DNA of 64,000 nt from an uncultured Pelosinus sp. GTDB taxonomy: Bacteria; Bacillota; Negativicutes; UMGS1260. Shown piece after piece: positions 1 to 7,746 of the stretch. The notes below the pieces were generated by a model. It ran no database searches and was not told where the DNA came from. It saw nothing but the letters and a program-made list of their open reading frames with translations. The stretch is taken from positions 213,071-277,070 of the forward strand of contig URQW01000001.1 in NCBI GenBank assembly GCA_900550105.1. The letters run 5' to 3'. The translations under genes were made by a program, and so were the position numbers. Numbering within the stretch: the first letter of the stretch is position 1; every line of letters starts with the position of its first letter.

Positions 1-87
1 ACTATAACAAAAGAGACTTTAGAGATTGTCATTCTTTCGGCAATTGCTGAAATAGTGTCAGAGGAGGAACATATCGTAAAAAAATGA
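1..87 (+). CDS. 3' end of an unidentified gene (partial)
   Basis: Frame 1 is open from the first base to a TGA at 85-87 and encodes 28 residues ending EEEHIVKK. The composition (alternating hydrophobic and acidic residues, no rare-residue clutter) looks like the C-terminal helix of a real protein. The start and most of the gene lie outside the window, so no family can be named. Confidence 0.45.
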   Translation, partial: TITKETLEIVILSAIAEIVSEEEHIVKK

Positions 88-252
88 TCCATAATTTGCC
101 TTATCTTCAAGGACATCCTCCTCCTTAACTTACCATTTCATTCGCACTTATAAGTAGGGAATTCCACTAAGTTCCATAGTTGATCTTTATCTAAATTATT
201 TTTATAAAATTACGATATTTCAAAAAAATTAGTATACTTTGATTTTATCAAA
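88..252. other. AT-rich intergenic stretch, nothing recognised
   Basis: The sequence is AT-rich with no convincing reading frame. A short GAGGAGGA (61-68) / TCCTCCTC (116-123) complementarity spans the end of the partial gene, but it lacks a T-run and is not called a terminator. Confidence 0.4.
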
Positions 253-281
253 TTGTACAATAAGTAACAAGATAGTATAAT
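253..281 (+). promoter_or_regulatory. Sigma-A-type promoter for the Cache-HAMP gene
   Basis: TTGTAC at 253-258 and a perfect TATAAT at 276-281 are separated by 17 bases. The start codon of the next gene follows about 40 bases downstream with a GGGAGG ribosome binding site at 311-316. Confidence 0.55.
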
Positions 282-323
282 GTTAGCATATTTATTACCT
301 GTTTGTAAAAGGGAGGTTCCCCT

Positions 324-1970
324 ATGAAGCCAAGCATTAAATCGAGCATTAAATCACGTTTATTTATTTGGTTCATTCTTGCCGCCGTAATTCCAATGAT
401 CGTCATAGGTGGATTCAGTTATTACCTGATCTCTCAAAAGATTGCAAAACAGAATGAAGAAACGATCACCAATATTAATACAGGTATTTATAATATGGTT
501 GATACGCAGCAAAAGGTATTGTCACGTTGGTTAGAGAGCGCCGACGCATCTTTTGTAGAAAGGCTAAATTCTTTAGGAAATAGTCGTTTTGATTATGATA
601 ATATGGTGGATATCGGTGGTTATCGTCTGCCCACTTGGTATATTGGGAATCAAAAAATAACCGACGATTCTACTTTAGTTGATAGTTTAATCGGAAAGGA
701 AAAACTACCAGCTACGATCTTTCAATTACATAATAACAAATTTATCAGAGTCAGTACAAATGTCAGACAGCCAGACGGTTCTAGAATTTCTGGAACATAT
801 ATTGATTCAGGTAATGTTTACGAAAGGCTAATAAACGGCCAGCAATATCTGGGCAGAGCCAGCGTCGAAGGAATTATGCATGCTACCATTTATCAGCCAA
901 TCTGGGATAGTAGTGGGAAACTCATTGGCGCTTTCGTCCTCGGACGTCGCGAACAGGAGTACGAAATGATTGCTGCAATAAAAAATATTGTAGTGGGTGA
1001 AACTGGCTATGCTTTTATTCTTGACCCATCAGGAATGATGATTATCCATCCTACTTTACAAGGCAAAAATGCTTTAGAGTATCCTTGGGTGAAAGAAATC
1101 ATTCAGAAGAAAAATGGCTCCGTTACTTATGATTTTAATGGTCGAACCAAGATTGCTTATTTTATGTACTATGAGCCTTGGAACTGGTATATCGTCACGG
1201 GAAGTTATGAATCTGAAATATTTAATACGACCCATCAATTATCTAAAATGCTGATTCTGGCTATACTGGTCGTTGTCGCTATCTCCTCCTCAATTGCTTT
1301 ACTATTATCCAATACTTTTTTTAAACCAATTAATGAACTGATGATAGTAATGCGACAGTGCCAAAGCGGGAATCTAACGGTAAGACTGAAGCATTTCTCT
1401 GATGATGAATTTAGCGTGCTAGGCAATGCTTTCAATGTCATGCTTAACAATATCTCACTACTCATCGGAAGAATCCTTTCGAATTCCACCAAACTCAAAG
1501 AAGCCTCACAACGCTTACTCATTGACATCACCGAATCCAAAGACGCCTTACAGGGAATTGAAAAGGGCGTGAAGGATTTACAAGGGGATTCTATCCCTTT
1601 ATTACAAAGCTACGCCTTTGCTTCCAACAAAGCCTTACATACTGAGTTCCAAGAAACCGTTCACCAATTAAATCATCTGCTTGAACAAATCATGCTGAAT
1701 AAGCAATTAGACAAAACCGAAGAAGCCTTACATCTTCTAAAGAAAATATCAACCCTGTGCCAAGCAAACCCCATAGTTTCTCCGAGTGACTACCAGAAAA
1801 CACCGGAAGCAGCAATTCACCCGATGAATCAAATATCTCATTTAGAAGTCGAAGTGGAAAAACTGAAACTTTTGCTAAAGAATATTTCATCCTCAGCCTC
1901 AAGCCTTGACGATATTGCCTTATCACTGGATCGCCATGTGAATTCTTTTAAAATTGAGAAAGATGAATAA
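324..1970 (+). CDS. Cache-HAMP membrane receptor lacking an output domain
   Basis: Likely an extracytoplasmic ligand sensor of the inner membrane. An N-terminal membrane segment (about residues 13-35) is followed by a periplasmic Cache-type region (about 40-300, including a GYAFILDPSG stretch typical of the membrane-proximal Cache half), a second membrane segment (about 308-330) and a HAMP domain (about 331-385). The remaining 160 residues are predicted helical and charged, but I see none of the conserved methyl-accepting hairpin, GGDEF, EAL or kinase motifs. It therefore resembles a chemoreceptor or sensor without a recognisable output module. It is transcribed alone, between its own promoter and terminator. 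The start is supported by GGGAGG seven bases upstream. Ligand unknown. Confidence 0.75.
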   Translation: MKPSIKSSIKSRLFIWFILAAVIPMIVIGGFSYYLISQKIAKQNEETITNINTGIYNMVDTQQKVLSRWLESADASFVERLNSLGNSRFDYDNMVDIGGYRLPTWYIGNQKITDDSTLVDSLIGKEKLPATIFQLHNNKFIRVSTNVRQPDGSRISGTYIDSGNVYERLINGQQYLGRASVEGIMHATIYQPIWDSSGKLIGAFVLGRREQEYEMIAAIKNIVVGETGYAFILDPSGMMIIHPTLQGKNALEYPWVKEIIQKKNGSVTYDFNGRTKIAYFMYYEPWNWYIVTGSYESEIFNTTHQLSKMLILAILVVVAISSSIALLLSNTFFKPINELMIVMRQCQSGNLTVRLKHFSDDEFSVLGNAFNVMLNNISLLIGRILSNSTKLKEASQRLLIDITESKDALQGIEKGVKDLQGDSIPLLQSYAFASNKALHTEFQETVHQLNHLLEQIMLNKQLDKTEEALHLLKKISTLCQANPIVSPSDYQKTPEAAIHPMNQISHLEVEVEKLKLLLKNISSSASSLDDIALSLDRHVNSFKIEKDE

Positions 1971-1976
1971 CCAACA

Positions 1977-2011
1977 CAAAAACGCCACCGTAACCACGGC
2001 TGGCGTTTTTT
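1977..2011 (+). terminator. Intrinsic terminator after the Cache-HAMP gene
   Basis: AAAACGCCA and TGGCGTTTT form the arms of a hairpin with further internal pairing (CCG/CGG), ending in a T-run. Confidence 0.75.
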
Positions 2012-2133
2012 ACATCAAGTTCTGCAATTTTTGCCAAATTGCTCCTTGAAATTGCTATAATATAACTAAGAATACAATGAACATTCCGCTTTGGCGGGTT
2101 GCTACATGCTCGTTATTTTAGATTGGAGTCCCT

Positions 2134-3417
2134 ATGAAAGTAATTAAATTTGCCATCTTGCTTATTATTATTGCCTTACTATGCGGTTATGCCTCAGCCT
2201 CTAATTTCTCCCGACCCGCAAGTACCCCCACGCTTCAAACCAATAAGCTTTATCTTGCCTGGAATAATGGGGAAGATGTTGTGATGTATGAACTGGAGAT
2301 CCTGTCAAAACCTTCTCAAGCAAATGAATCCGTACCAAAAGAAAATATCCTCTACCATACAACAGCTATTTTTACGCCAGGTGTTGAACTAGATTTAAAT
2401 GAGCCTGCTCTTGCACAGATTGATCTTGATAAAACTTACTATCGAATTAGACCCTTAGATTTAGACCGAAAGCCTATTGGGCCTTTTTCTAAACCTATGC
2501 CACTATCTAGCGGTCAATTAAATCCGACAAAACCGCAGCCCACAGCTCTTTTTAATACGAATCGGCCCGTACCGCTTTACCCGACCTATTCTTGGATTCC
2601 AGTACTCGGAGCTACCCATTATACTATTGAGATTACGAAAGAAGCTCCAGAAAACCCCAATGGAATCACCCCCTCAAAAAACCGAGTGCGTAGTTACGAC
2701 GTAGATGGAGGGGCTGATTGTTATGACCAACATGCCTACGTAGAAGAAGGTACCTATTACTGGAGAGTACTGGCGCTAAATAGTGACGATCAACCTATAG
2801 GTACTTATTCGGATGCCATTCCTTTTCATGTTACTTTAAAACATTACACATGGGCCGTTTTGGGCGACAGCATTACCCATGGCGGCGGAGCTGTATCCAA
2901 CCCGCCTTCAGATATTAGATTTGATTACTCCTCCTACCTACCTTATGAAATGAAAAACTTGGGAAGAAGCGGTGACAGTGTGGAACTGCTAGTCAATCGT
3001 TTCAACAATGACGTTTTGCCCTTCCATCCCAAATATCTGTTGATCCTCGCGAGCGCTAACGGTATAAGAGGCGGAACGAAAGCAGAGGATGTCATTGACC
3101 AATTCCAAAAGCTAATAAAGAAATGTGAGAAAAATGACATAACTCCCATTTTCTTAACCATCCCCCCCATCAATCCGGCCAGAATTGAACAAGTCTTTCA
3201 TAAGCCATCTGTTGATGACTGGCAAGATCAAACTAACATCGTAAATGCATTCCTAAAAAAACAGCAATATGTAATTGATATCAATCCTTTGTTAAGCGAC
3301 AATAACGGCATTTTGCCTGTCAGGTATTCTCAAGATGGGTTACATCCTGATATCTCTGGCAAAAAAGTAATCGCCAACGCGGTAATTAAGTTCCTTCGTA
3401 CTTTTGATGAAAATTGA
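2134..3417 (+). CDS. Exported SGNH/GDSL-type hydrolase with beta-sandwich N-terminal region
   Basis: A secreted esterase/lipase-like or carbohydrate-esterase-like enzyme. A signal sequence (hydrophobic residues about 5-20) is followed by two fibronectin/Ig-like stretches (about 30-130 and 140-240, the latter with the WIPVLGATHYTIEI pattern of surface beta domains). The C-terminal SGNH domain contains GDSITHGG (nucleophile Ser), NLGRSGDS (block II), an Asn in LASANG (block III position) and DGLHPD (the catalytic Asp-x-x-His block). Each catalytic block is present. The substrate cannot be read from sequence. GGAG lies five bases before the ATG. A strong terminator follows. Confidence 0.8.
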   Translation: MKVIKFAILLIIIALLCGYASASNFSRPASTPTLQTNKLYLAWNNGEDVVMYELEILSKPSQANESVPKENILYHTTAIFTPGVELDLNEPALAQIDLDKTYYRIRPLDLDRKPIGPFSKPMPLSSGQLNPTKPQPTALFNTNRPVPLYPTYSWIPVLGATHYTIEITKEAPENPNGITPSKNRVRSYDVDGGADCYDQHAYVEEGTYYWRVLALNSDDQPIGTYSDAIPFHVTLKHYTWAVLGDSITHGGGAVSNPPSDIRFDYSSYLPYEMKNLGRSGDSVELLVNRFNNDVLPFHPKYLLILASANGIRGGTKAEDVIDQFQKLIKKCEKNDITPIFLTIPPINPARIEQVFHKPSVDDWQDQTNIVNAFLKKQQYVIDINPLLSDNNGILPVRYSQDGLHPDISGKKVIANAVIKFLRTFDEN

Positions 3418-3465
3418 AATGTAACTTGATGAAGCAATCTGAACCCTCACAAAAAATGTATAGTA

Positions 3466-3492
3466 AAAAACCCGCGAAATTCGCGGGTTTTA
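3466..3492 (+). terminator. Intrinsic terminator after the SGNH hydrolase gene
   Basis: AAAACCCGCGAA and TTCGCGGGTTTT form a near-perfect hairpin with an A-run before and a T-run after, so it could act in both directions. Confidence 0.8.
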
Positions 3493-3570
3493 ATTATTTC
3501 CGGATTCCCATACAATAAGATAGTTTGCTGACTACTTTTATACTTTATCTTAAAATAGTTTATCAAACTA

Positions 3571-4233
3571 CTAGTCGTTTATGATCATCCAGTTCTCAGA
3601 CGCTGCAGCAAACTGTTGCAAATCATTCATAAATTGCGATGCATGATAACCATCTGCTATAGCATGATGAACTTGTAAACATACTGGCAATTGTAAGCTA
3701 TCACCTTGTTCAAAGTACTTACCTATTGTAATAATAGGCAAAAGAAACTCGGTATCGTCAAATAAATTTAGGTTAAAACCAGTAAAGCTCATCCACGGAA
3801 TACAGGAAACTGGGAAGCAATTAGGTGGACAATCAGGTTTCGGAAAAAGGTCCTTACTATTCGAGTACTTCTCCATATCAACCTGAATATTATGATAAAA
3901 CTCACTAAAATCATCCATATATTCCGTCCAAAGACTCGAAAAAGTATTTGTATTCTTATGAAATATCGTATAAGAAGGATTCATCCTATCCCAATATCCC
4001 AATTCCTTATCCTCATTGAAACATACCCTGAATTCCTGATGTGTGTTGACTACACTGGATATCATATAAAGAAATACGGGGTAAAGCTTTAATGATTTTG
4101 CTTTGACCGCTGGCACTAACGCTGTAATATCTATATTGGATGTGATACTAAAGCCGCATTTTACATTCCTTAAATAATGCTCAAAATGTTGCTTACGTTC
4201 CCAATTTTCCATATCAATCTTATTAAAATTCAT
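3571..4233 (-). CDS. cat: Chloramphenicol O-acetyltransferase (type A)
   Basis: Transfers acetyl from acetyl-CoA to chloramphenicol in the cytoplasm, giving resistance. The 220-residue length equals that of clostridial CatP/CatD-type enzymes. Diagnostic stretches are PSYTIFH, FSSLWTE, IPWxxFxGFNLN and the active site HHAIADGYH (about residues 189-197) with catalytic His190 and structural Asp194. The gene sits alone beside the accessory island. It is preceded by a short leader peptide and a hairpin that covers its ribosome binding site, so it is probably induced by the drug through ribosome stalling. All expected catalytic residues are intact, so it should be functional. Confidence 0.93.
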   Translation of the reverse strand: MNFNKIDMENWERKQHFEHYLRNVKCGFSITSNIDITALVPAVKAKSLKLYPVFLYMISSVVNTHQEFRVCFNEDKELGYWDRMNPSYTIFHKNTNTFSSLWTEYMDDFSEFYHNIQVDMEKYSNSKDLFPKPDCPPNCFPVSCIPWMSFTGFNLNLFDDTEFLLPIITIGKYFEQGDSLQLPVCLQVHHAIADGYHASQFMNDLQQFAAASENWMIIND

Positions 4234-4240
4234 TGTTTAC

Positions 4241-4277
4241 CCTCCTAAAAGATTAAATGAATTCTTCTTTTAGGAGG
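4241..4277 (-). promoter_or_regulatory. RBS-sequestering hairpin of the cat translational attenuator
   Basis: A perfect 12-bp inverted repeat, CCTCCTAAAAGA (4266-4277 read on the minus strand) and TCTTTTAGGAGG (4241-4252), has a 13-base loop. The downstream arm contains the AGGAGG of cat, which starts eight bases later. The upstream arm begins two bases after the leader stop codon. This is the architecture of drug-inducible cat attenuators of Gram-positive bacteria. Confidence 0.88.
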
Positions 4278-4298
4278 CTATTTCTCTGTCTTTTTCAT
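4278..4298 (-). CDS. cat leader peptide MKKTEK
   Basis: Six codons (M K K T E K) and a TAG stop, preceded by a GGTGAG ribosome binding site. Known inducible cat leaders encode similar basic/acidic peptides (MVKTD in cat-86, MKKSED-like in staphylococcal cat genes, from memory) on which chloramphenicol stalls the ribosome. Stalling here would disrupt the upstream arm of the adjacent hairpin. Too short for ordinary gene calling; its position and sequence carry the evidence. Confidence 0.8.
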   Translation of the reverse strand: MKKTEK

Positions 4299-4366
4299 GT
4301 TCTCACCTTATCATATAAAAATCAGCCAACTATTTTTCTCACTATATCAACAGCTGCCTTTATTCC

Positions 4367-4396
4367 ATTATATATGGAATCGGACTATTAGGACAA
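4367..4396 (-). promoter_or_regulatory. Promoter for the cat leader and cat gene
   Basis: On the minus strand TTGTCC (4391-4396) and a perfect TATAAT (4367-4372) are 18 bases apart. The leader peptide starts about 70 bases downstream. Confidence 0.6.
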
Positions 4397-4485
4397 TATT
4401 GGAGGATTCTGTTTGATCGATCCCAAACACTATACCATTTCTTCCCACTCCAGCTTTTGGACTTACAGTATAAAATAGAAATCAT

Positions 4486-4510
4486 TAGTGATATTTTTCT
4501 CCGTATCAAG
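4486..4510 (-). repeat. rlmH-tail-like site A (candidate attachment site)
   Basis: Read on the minus strand, CTTGATACGGAG is followed by AAAAATATCAC. In the frame of rlmH this gives G-E-K-Y-H-stop, matching the C-terminal GEKYHL codons of the real rlmH at 17478-17500. It has the same orientation as rlmH and lacks the rest of the gene. It is the outermost of five such copies on the side far from rlmH. Confidence 0.65.
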
Positions 4511-4546
4511 TAATTGTTATCGAGGGGCGTCGGACTGTCTTGAGGA

Positions 4547-5569
4547 TTAGACAAAGTACTCCACTTTTGCTTCTGGAAAATATTGCTTTGCCTGAGCAAA
4601 CATATACTCCCTTAATTGGGTCATTGTATCCTCTTGATAAAGATATTTGCCATAACCGAATTGTCCATATTTAAATCGTCGCATTCCCTCGTCCATGGGA
4701 AGAGTGGTTTGCGGAAACAGATCTAGTATCTGATTTTTTGCTCGTTTTGTAAAACGATGACTGATAAATTCAAAGGTAATATCCCGACGAGATGTTTTGG
4801 ACAACTGATCATTTAGAGATTGAAATAACCAGTTATACTCTGCCTCCCAACCTTCGAAGTGCAAAATAGGAGCAATTATAAAACCCAAAGGATAACCAGC
4901 ATCAGCCACTTTGACCGCAGCTGCCACCCGTTCTGCTGCCGTCGGGGTCAGATGCTCATATTCCCGTATAACAGTTGGGGCGTTAATACTAAATCTGAAC
5001 CGAGTCCGGCCATTATGCCTAACAGTCAGTAGTGAATCAACATCCGTATACTTAGTTACAAACCGAAATCGCCCCAACGTTCGATTCGCAAAGAATTCAA
5101 TCGATTGCCTCAATACTCCCGTTAAATATTCCGTGGGAATAGGATCAGAGGTAGCCGCCCCCTCAAAGAGGGTGACATCTGGCGCACGTTCGACCATATA
5201 CTTGTCTGCCTGTTCTAATATTTGCTCGTTATTGACATAAACACGCAAATATGGCTTTTTGCCCAACGTTGTAGCCAAATAACAATATTCACACATTCCC
5301 GGACAACTAGTATTCAAGGGAAGCTGATAATGAGCCGAAGGCTTGCAAGTCGCAAATTCAGTGCCTCGACGTACGCCTACAACAAGAGTACGCTTGGCTT
5401 CACTAAATGCCTGCTGTTGGTTATCGCCCGGAATTCCGGTAACACGGTTGTGAGATCCTGTGAACTGAATGTCCACGGCCAAGGTCATCAACTTATCATA
5501 AATTTTCTTGCCAAGCGGAAATTCCAGCGCCTGAGGCTCAAAGAAAGCTCGTTTAGGTACAAAGCGCAT
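4547..5569 (-). CDS. splB: Spore photoproduct lyase family radical SAM protein, catalytic Cys replaced
   Basis: By family, repairs the UV-induced thymine dimer of spores using a 4Fe-4S cluster and SAM. The protein aligns along its whole length with Bacillus SplB as I recall it: KPSAxY, the cluster motif CPGMCEYCYL (Cys89, Cys93, Cys96), KPYLRVYVN, FRFSINA, AGYPLGFIIAPI, HRFTKRAK and the C-terminal KVEYF. The first Met in the frame (5584) has no ribosome site; the Met at 5569 has GGGAG eight bases upstream and is preferred (340 residues). In the stretch FEGAATSD the position equivalent to the conserved H-atom-donor Cys141 of Bacillus SplB is Ala139. A normal repair mechanism is therefore doubtful, and the protein may belong to an SPL-like subfamily with another role. 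It lies between sites A and B of the island. Confidence 0.82.
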   Translation of the reverse strand: MRFVPKRAFFEPQALEFPLGKKIYDKLMTLAVDIQFTGSHNRVTGIPGDNQQQAFSEAKRTLVVGVRRGTEFATCKPSAHYQLPLNTSCPGMCEYCYLATTLGKKPYLRVYVNNEQILEQADKYMVERAPDVTLFEGAATSDPIPTEYLTGVLRQSIEFFANRTLGRFRFVTKYTDVDSLLTVRHNGRTRFRFSINAPTVIREYEHLTPTAAERVAAAVKVADAGYPLGFIIAPILHFEGWEAEYNWLFQSLNDQLSKTSRRDITFEFISHRFTKRAKNQILDLFPQTTLPMDEGMRRFKYGQFGYGKYLYQEDTMTQLREYMFAQAKQYFPEAKVEYFV

Positions 5570-5708
5570 ATGCTTCACTCCCATAATATTTGAGTCTAGT
5601 ATGCGCTATCATAACATCATCTAGTAATTCAAGTAGTTTCGTTGATGCTTCCAATTCTGCATCCAAGAATTCTTGCGGACTTCTCTTAATACGATCCGAT
5701 ATCGAATT
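5553..5708 (-). pseudogene. Open stretch overlapping the splB start, possible gene remnant
   Basis: A frame with no ATG encodes 51 residues ending GSEAYALCT, with a strongly amphipathic helical middle (EFLDAELEASTKLLELLDDV). It overlaps the first codons of splB by 17 bases. The residue pattern looks like coding sequence, but there is no plausible start and the frame is closed immediately upstream. It may be the 3' remnant of a small gene that was once translationally coupled to splB. It could also be chance. No family recognised. Confidence 0.3.
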
Positions 5709-5763
5709 TTATGTTCCTTACTCTTTTTCTTGTAAGATCATAAAATACAGTATCATTGATATA

Positions 5764-5803
5764 AAAGAAGAACAGGTACATAATATTACGCCTGTTCTTC
5801 TTT
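5764..5803. terminator. Bidirectional terminator hairpin
   Basis: AAAGAAGAACAGG (5764-5776) and CCTGTTCTTCTTT (5791-5803) are perfect 13-base arms. On the minus strand it lies just after the FMN split-barrel gene. Confidence 0.8.
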
Positions 5804-5850
5804 GTAGAATTGGCTGTTTGATTACGTGCCTTAAATAAATGGCTCTGCGC

Positions 5851-6279
5851 TTACCTGCGAAAATGAAGTTCGGCGCGAGCAACATTCTCCAAAGTGCGGA
5901 AGACTAAATTGGAAATCTCAAATTTATAAATCGCCATAGCGGAATCGCTAAATCCAGAAAAAAAGTCCTCAGCGCCTGGTAGCTCTTCAATGATTTTGCG
6001 ACGCACCTTTTCTTTTTCTTCTAAAAGAAGCTTCTCTTCCCCCACTAACTTGCCCTGTAGCCGAAGAACATTGCTATTTTCATCAACCGCACATAGCTCA
6101 ACTACATTATTAGCTTCTATTTCTCTTGTTTTTTCAGTGTCCGTATAGCTGATAAGCCAAATGGTTCCCTCTTCGCTAACAAACGGACGCATCGGTCTCA
6201 CTCGAGGCACGTTTTCATGCGAAGTACCCAAGAAACACACTTGGGTCTTCAATATCGAAATAATCTCATCGTTCAGCAT
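5851..6279 (-). CDS. Pyridoxamine 5'-phosphate oxidase-type FMN split-barrel protein
   Basis: A small flavin-binding oxidoreductase-like protein of 142 residues. The N-terminal pattern FLGTSHENVPRVRPMRPF followed by GTIWLISYTDTEKTREIEAN is typical of the pyridoxamine-oxidase-like family that binds FMN or F420 in a dimeric split barrel. True PdxH is longer and carries substrate-binding Arg/His residues not evident here, so vitamin B6 synthesis is unlikely. AAGGAG lies upstream of the ATG. It sits alone in segment A-B with its own terminator. Substrate unknown. Confidence 0.75.
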   Translation of the reverse strand: MLNDEIISILKTQVCFLGTSHENVPRVRPMRPFVSEEGTIWLISYTDTEKTREIEANNVVELCAVDENSNVLRLQGKLVGEEKLLLEEKEKVRRKIIEELPGAEDFFSGFSDSAMAIYKFEISNLVFRTLENVARAELHFRR

Positions 6280-6566
6280 AGCTTTCTCCTTTTTAACGAA
6301 TTCTTATGAATACAAATTACAAGCTAAGACAACTCGGTTTCTCCCGTTTCTTTTTGCATCATATTACCTTTCATCCGCTAGTTTCAACAACTCCGCCTGA
6401 ATGGATTAGAGCTAGAACTGCCTCCAGTACTAATAGTGACCTGTAAAACTTCGCCATTTCTCCTCCCTCATAACTTTCTTAACAAACTAAAGGACTCTCG
6501 GGTACATTCTACAATTTCGCTCTCTAAGTACCACTGTATAATTTGAAAATTCCCTCAAAAGCATAA
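6280..6566. other. Intergenic stretch without a recognised gene
   Basis: No frame with a plausible start and coding composition is seen on either strand. The following 140 bases hold two hairpins and site B. Confidence 0.5.
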
Positions 6567-6602
6567 AACTCCTGCCAAATTAACAGGAATTTGGCAGGAG
6601 TT
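6567..6602. terminator. Strong hairpin in the segment A-B tail
   Basis: AACTCCTGCCAAATT and AATTTGGCAGGAGTT are perfect arms with a short loop. No gene ends immediately beside it on either strand, so it may insulate the element boundary. Confidence 0.55.
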
Positions 6603-6631
6603 CTTCATGCCTATTCGGCGACAAAAAAAGA

Positions 6632-6665
6632 CCCCAATCCTCGTGATATAAGGATTGAGGCCTTT
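6632..6665. terminator. Hairpin next to site B, shared with site D
   Basis: CCCCAATCCT and AGGATTGAGG are arms around a ten-base loop, followed by a T-run. A hairpin with the same CAATCCT/AGGATTG core occurs at 10748-10781, in each case about 10 bases before a rlmH-tail-like site. Confidence 0.65.
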
Positions 6666-6672
6666 TTTGCAG

Positions 6673-6699
6673 TTACAAATGATATTTTTCTCTGTACTT
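6673..6699 (-). repeat. rlmH-tail-like site B (candidate attachment site)
   Basis: Minus strand AGAGAAAAATATCATTTGTA plus A, in the rlmH frame R-E-K-Y-H-L-stop. It matches the last codons of the real rlmH (GAGAGAAATATCATTTGTAG) almost base for base. It has the same orientation as rlmH. Confidence 0.72.
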
Positions 6700-6707
6700 G
6701 AATCCAC

Positions 6708-7652
6708 TTAGTTTTGCAAAGCAAGATGTTCTTTTATCGTTTCCAATCTTTCGATGATAATCGTTTTTAAGCTGTCCGGCTGAATAGCCAAAAGGCTTTC
6801 ACCGTAAATAATAAAATAGTTAGCGATAAAAGCCTCTTCCCATTTGTTGTAAAAACCGCTTATATACCATTCACCATTTTCCTGGTACAGTTCCATAGAC
6901 GGATAGTGTTCTTTATGAAATATGTCTACCCCATTGCGGGAAACCTTAACCACAAAATCGATTGCTGTTTTGTCCCGGAACAGCTCACGGGCAGACACAA
7001 GAAATTCAGAAAGCGGTTTGGGAACATATTGATCACTAGGTTGCACAGAATGAATTCTGTCACAACGAAACACTTGCGGTTTTTGGGTTTGGAAATTGTA
7101 CGCCGTTGCATACCATTGACCATAGGCAGAGGTTATATCAAAAAATTGAACATAATACTGTTTCTTGGTTTCTCCTTTTGTATAGCAAACCTCACAGACG
7201 CTTTCATTAACCGCCATTTGCAGAATATCACCTAAATAAACGCAGTCATTTTTGTTCTGATGATGCCCTAAGCTAAAAATCAACTCCATTTTTCGAAGCC
7301 TTTGTATTCTTTCTTCGGAAATACAGCCTTCAAATTTTTGCTTTAGCTGTTCAATACTCAAATGAAACGGGGTGGATTGATAGGCATTCAGTGTCTGCAT
7401 GGCAAAATACAGGGCGTGAACCTCGTCAATTGTAAAAACGATGGGCGATAATAGACGGTTGGATAAAATGCCATAATACCCATTTCGTCCCGGATTGGAA
7501 TAAATGGGCATGCCGATTTCCTCTAAAGATTGAATATCCCGGAGAGCTGTGCTTTTAGAAATTGTATATCTGTGCATAATGTCTTTAAGATTGAAGGATT
7601 TTTTATCATTTAAATAGATCATCATATCATTTAGCCGTTCTGATTTTTTCAT
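6708..7652 (-). CDS. WYL-domain transcriptional regulator (YafY/DeoR-like)
   Basis: A DNA-binding regulator. The N-terminal winged helix has the pattern KSFNLKDIMHRYTISKSTALRDIQSLEEIGMPIY. A WYL domain spans about residues 130-210, with YGQWYATAYNFQTQKPQVFRCDRI, and there is a WCX-like C-terminal region. The ATG at 7652 has GAGGA seven bases upstream and is preferred over the longer frame. It diverges from the S51 peptidase gene by about 95 bases, so it may control it. WYL proteins usually sense a nucleotide or other ligand. Here the ligand is unknown. The gene lies in segment B-C. Confidence 0.83.
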   Translation of the reverse strand: MKKSERLNDMMIYLNDKKSFNLKDIMHRYTISKSTALRDIQSLEEIGMPIYSNPGRNGYYGILSNRLLSPIVFTIDEVHALYFAMQTLNAYQSTPFHLSIEQLKQKFEGCISEERIQRLRKMELIFSLGHHQNKNDCVYLGDILQMAVNESVCEVCYTKGETKKQYYVQFFDITSAYGQWYATAYNFQTQKPQVFRCDRIHSVQPSDQYVPKPLSEFLVSARELFRDKTAIDFVVKVSRNGVDIFHKEHYPSMELYQENGEWYISGFYNKWEEAFIANYFIIYGESLLAIQPDSLKTIIIERLETIKEHLALQN

Positions 7653-7746
7653 AGGAGTTCCTCTTTTAAATTGAATGGTTTCACTAATTGACACCATTAT
7701 ATATTATAGTATGGTTAGACAGCAAATAAAGGAGATTACAGCAGCT

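Noticed and set aside
3420..3570. A sixth rlmH-tail-like site on the far side of the cat gene
   Set aside because: No sequence with the GGAG-AAA-TATCA core was found between 1 and 4480, so whether cat belongs to the same island cannot be shown.
5590..5838. 82-residue plus-strand frame between the SPL-like and FMN split-barrel genes
   Set aside because: Serine-rich low-complexity translation, no ribosome site, runs through a terminator. It is the shadow of the minus-strand remnant.
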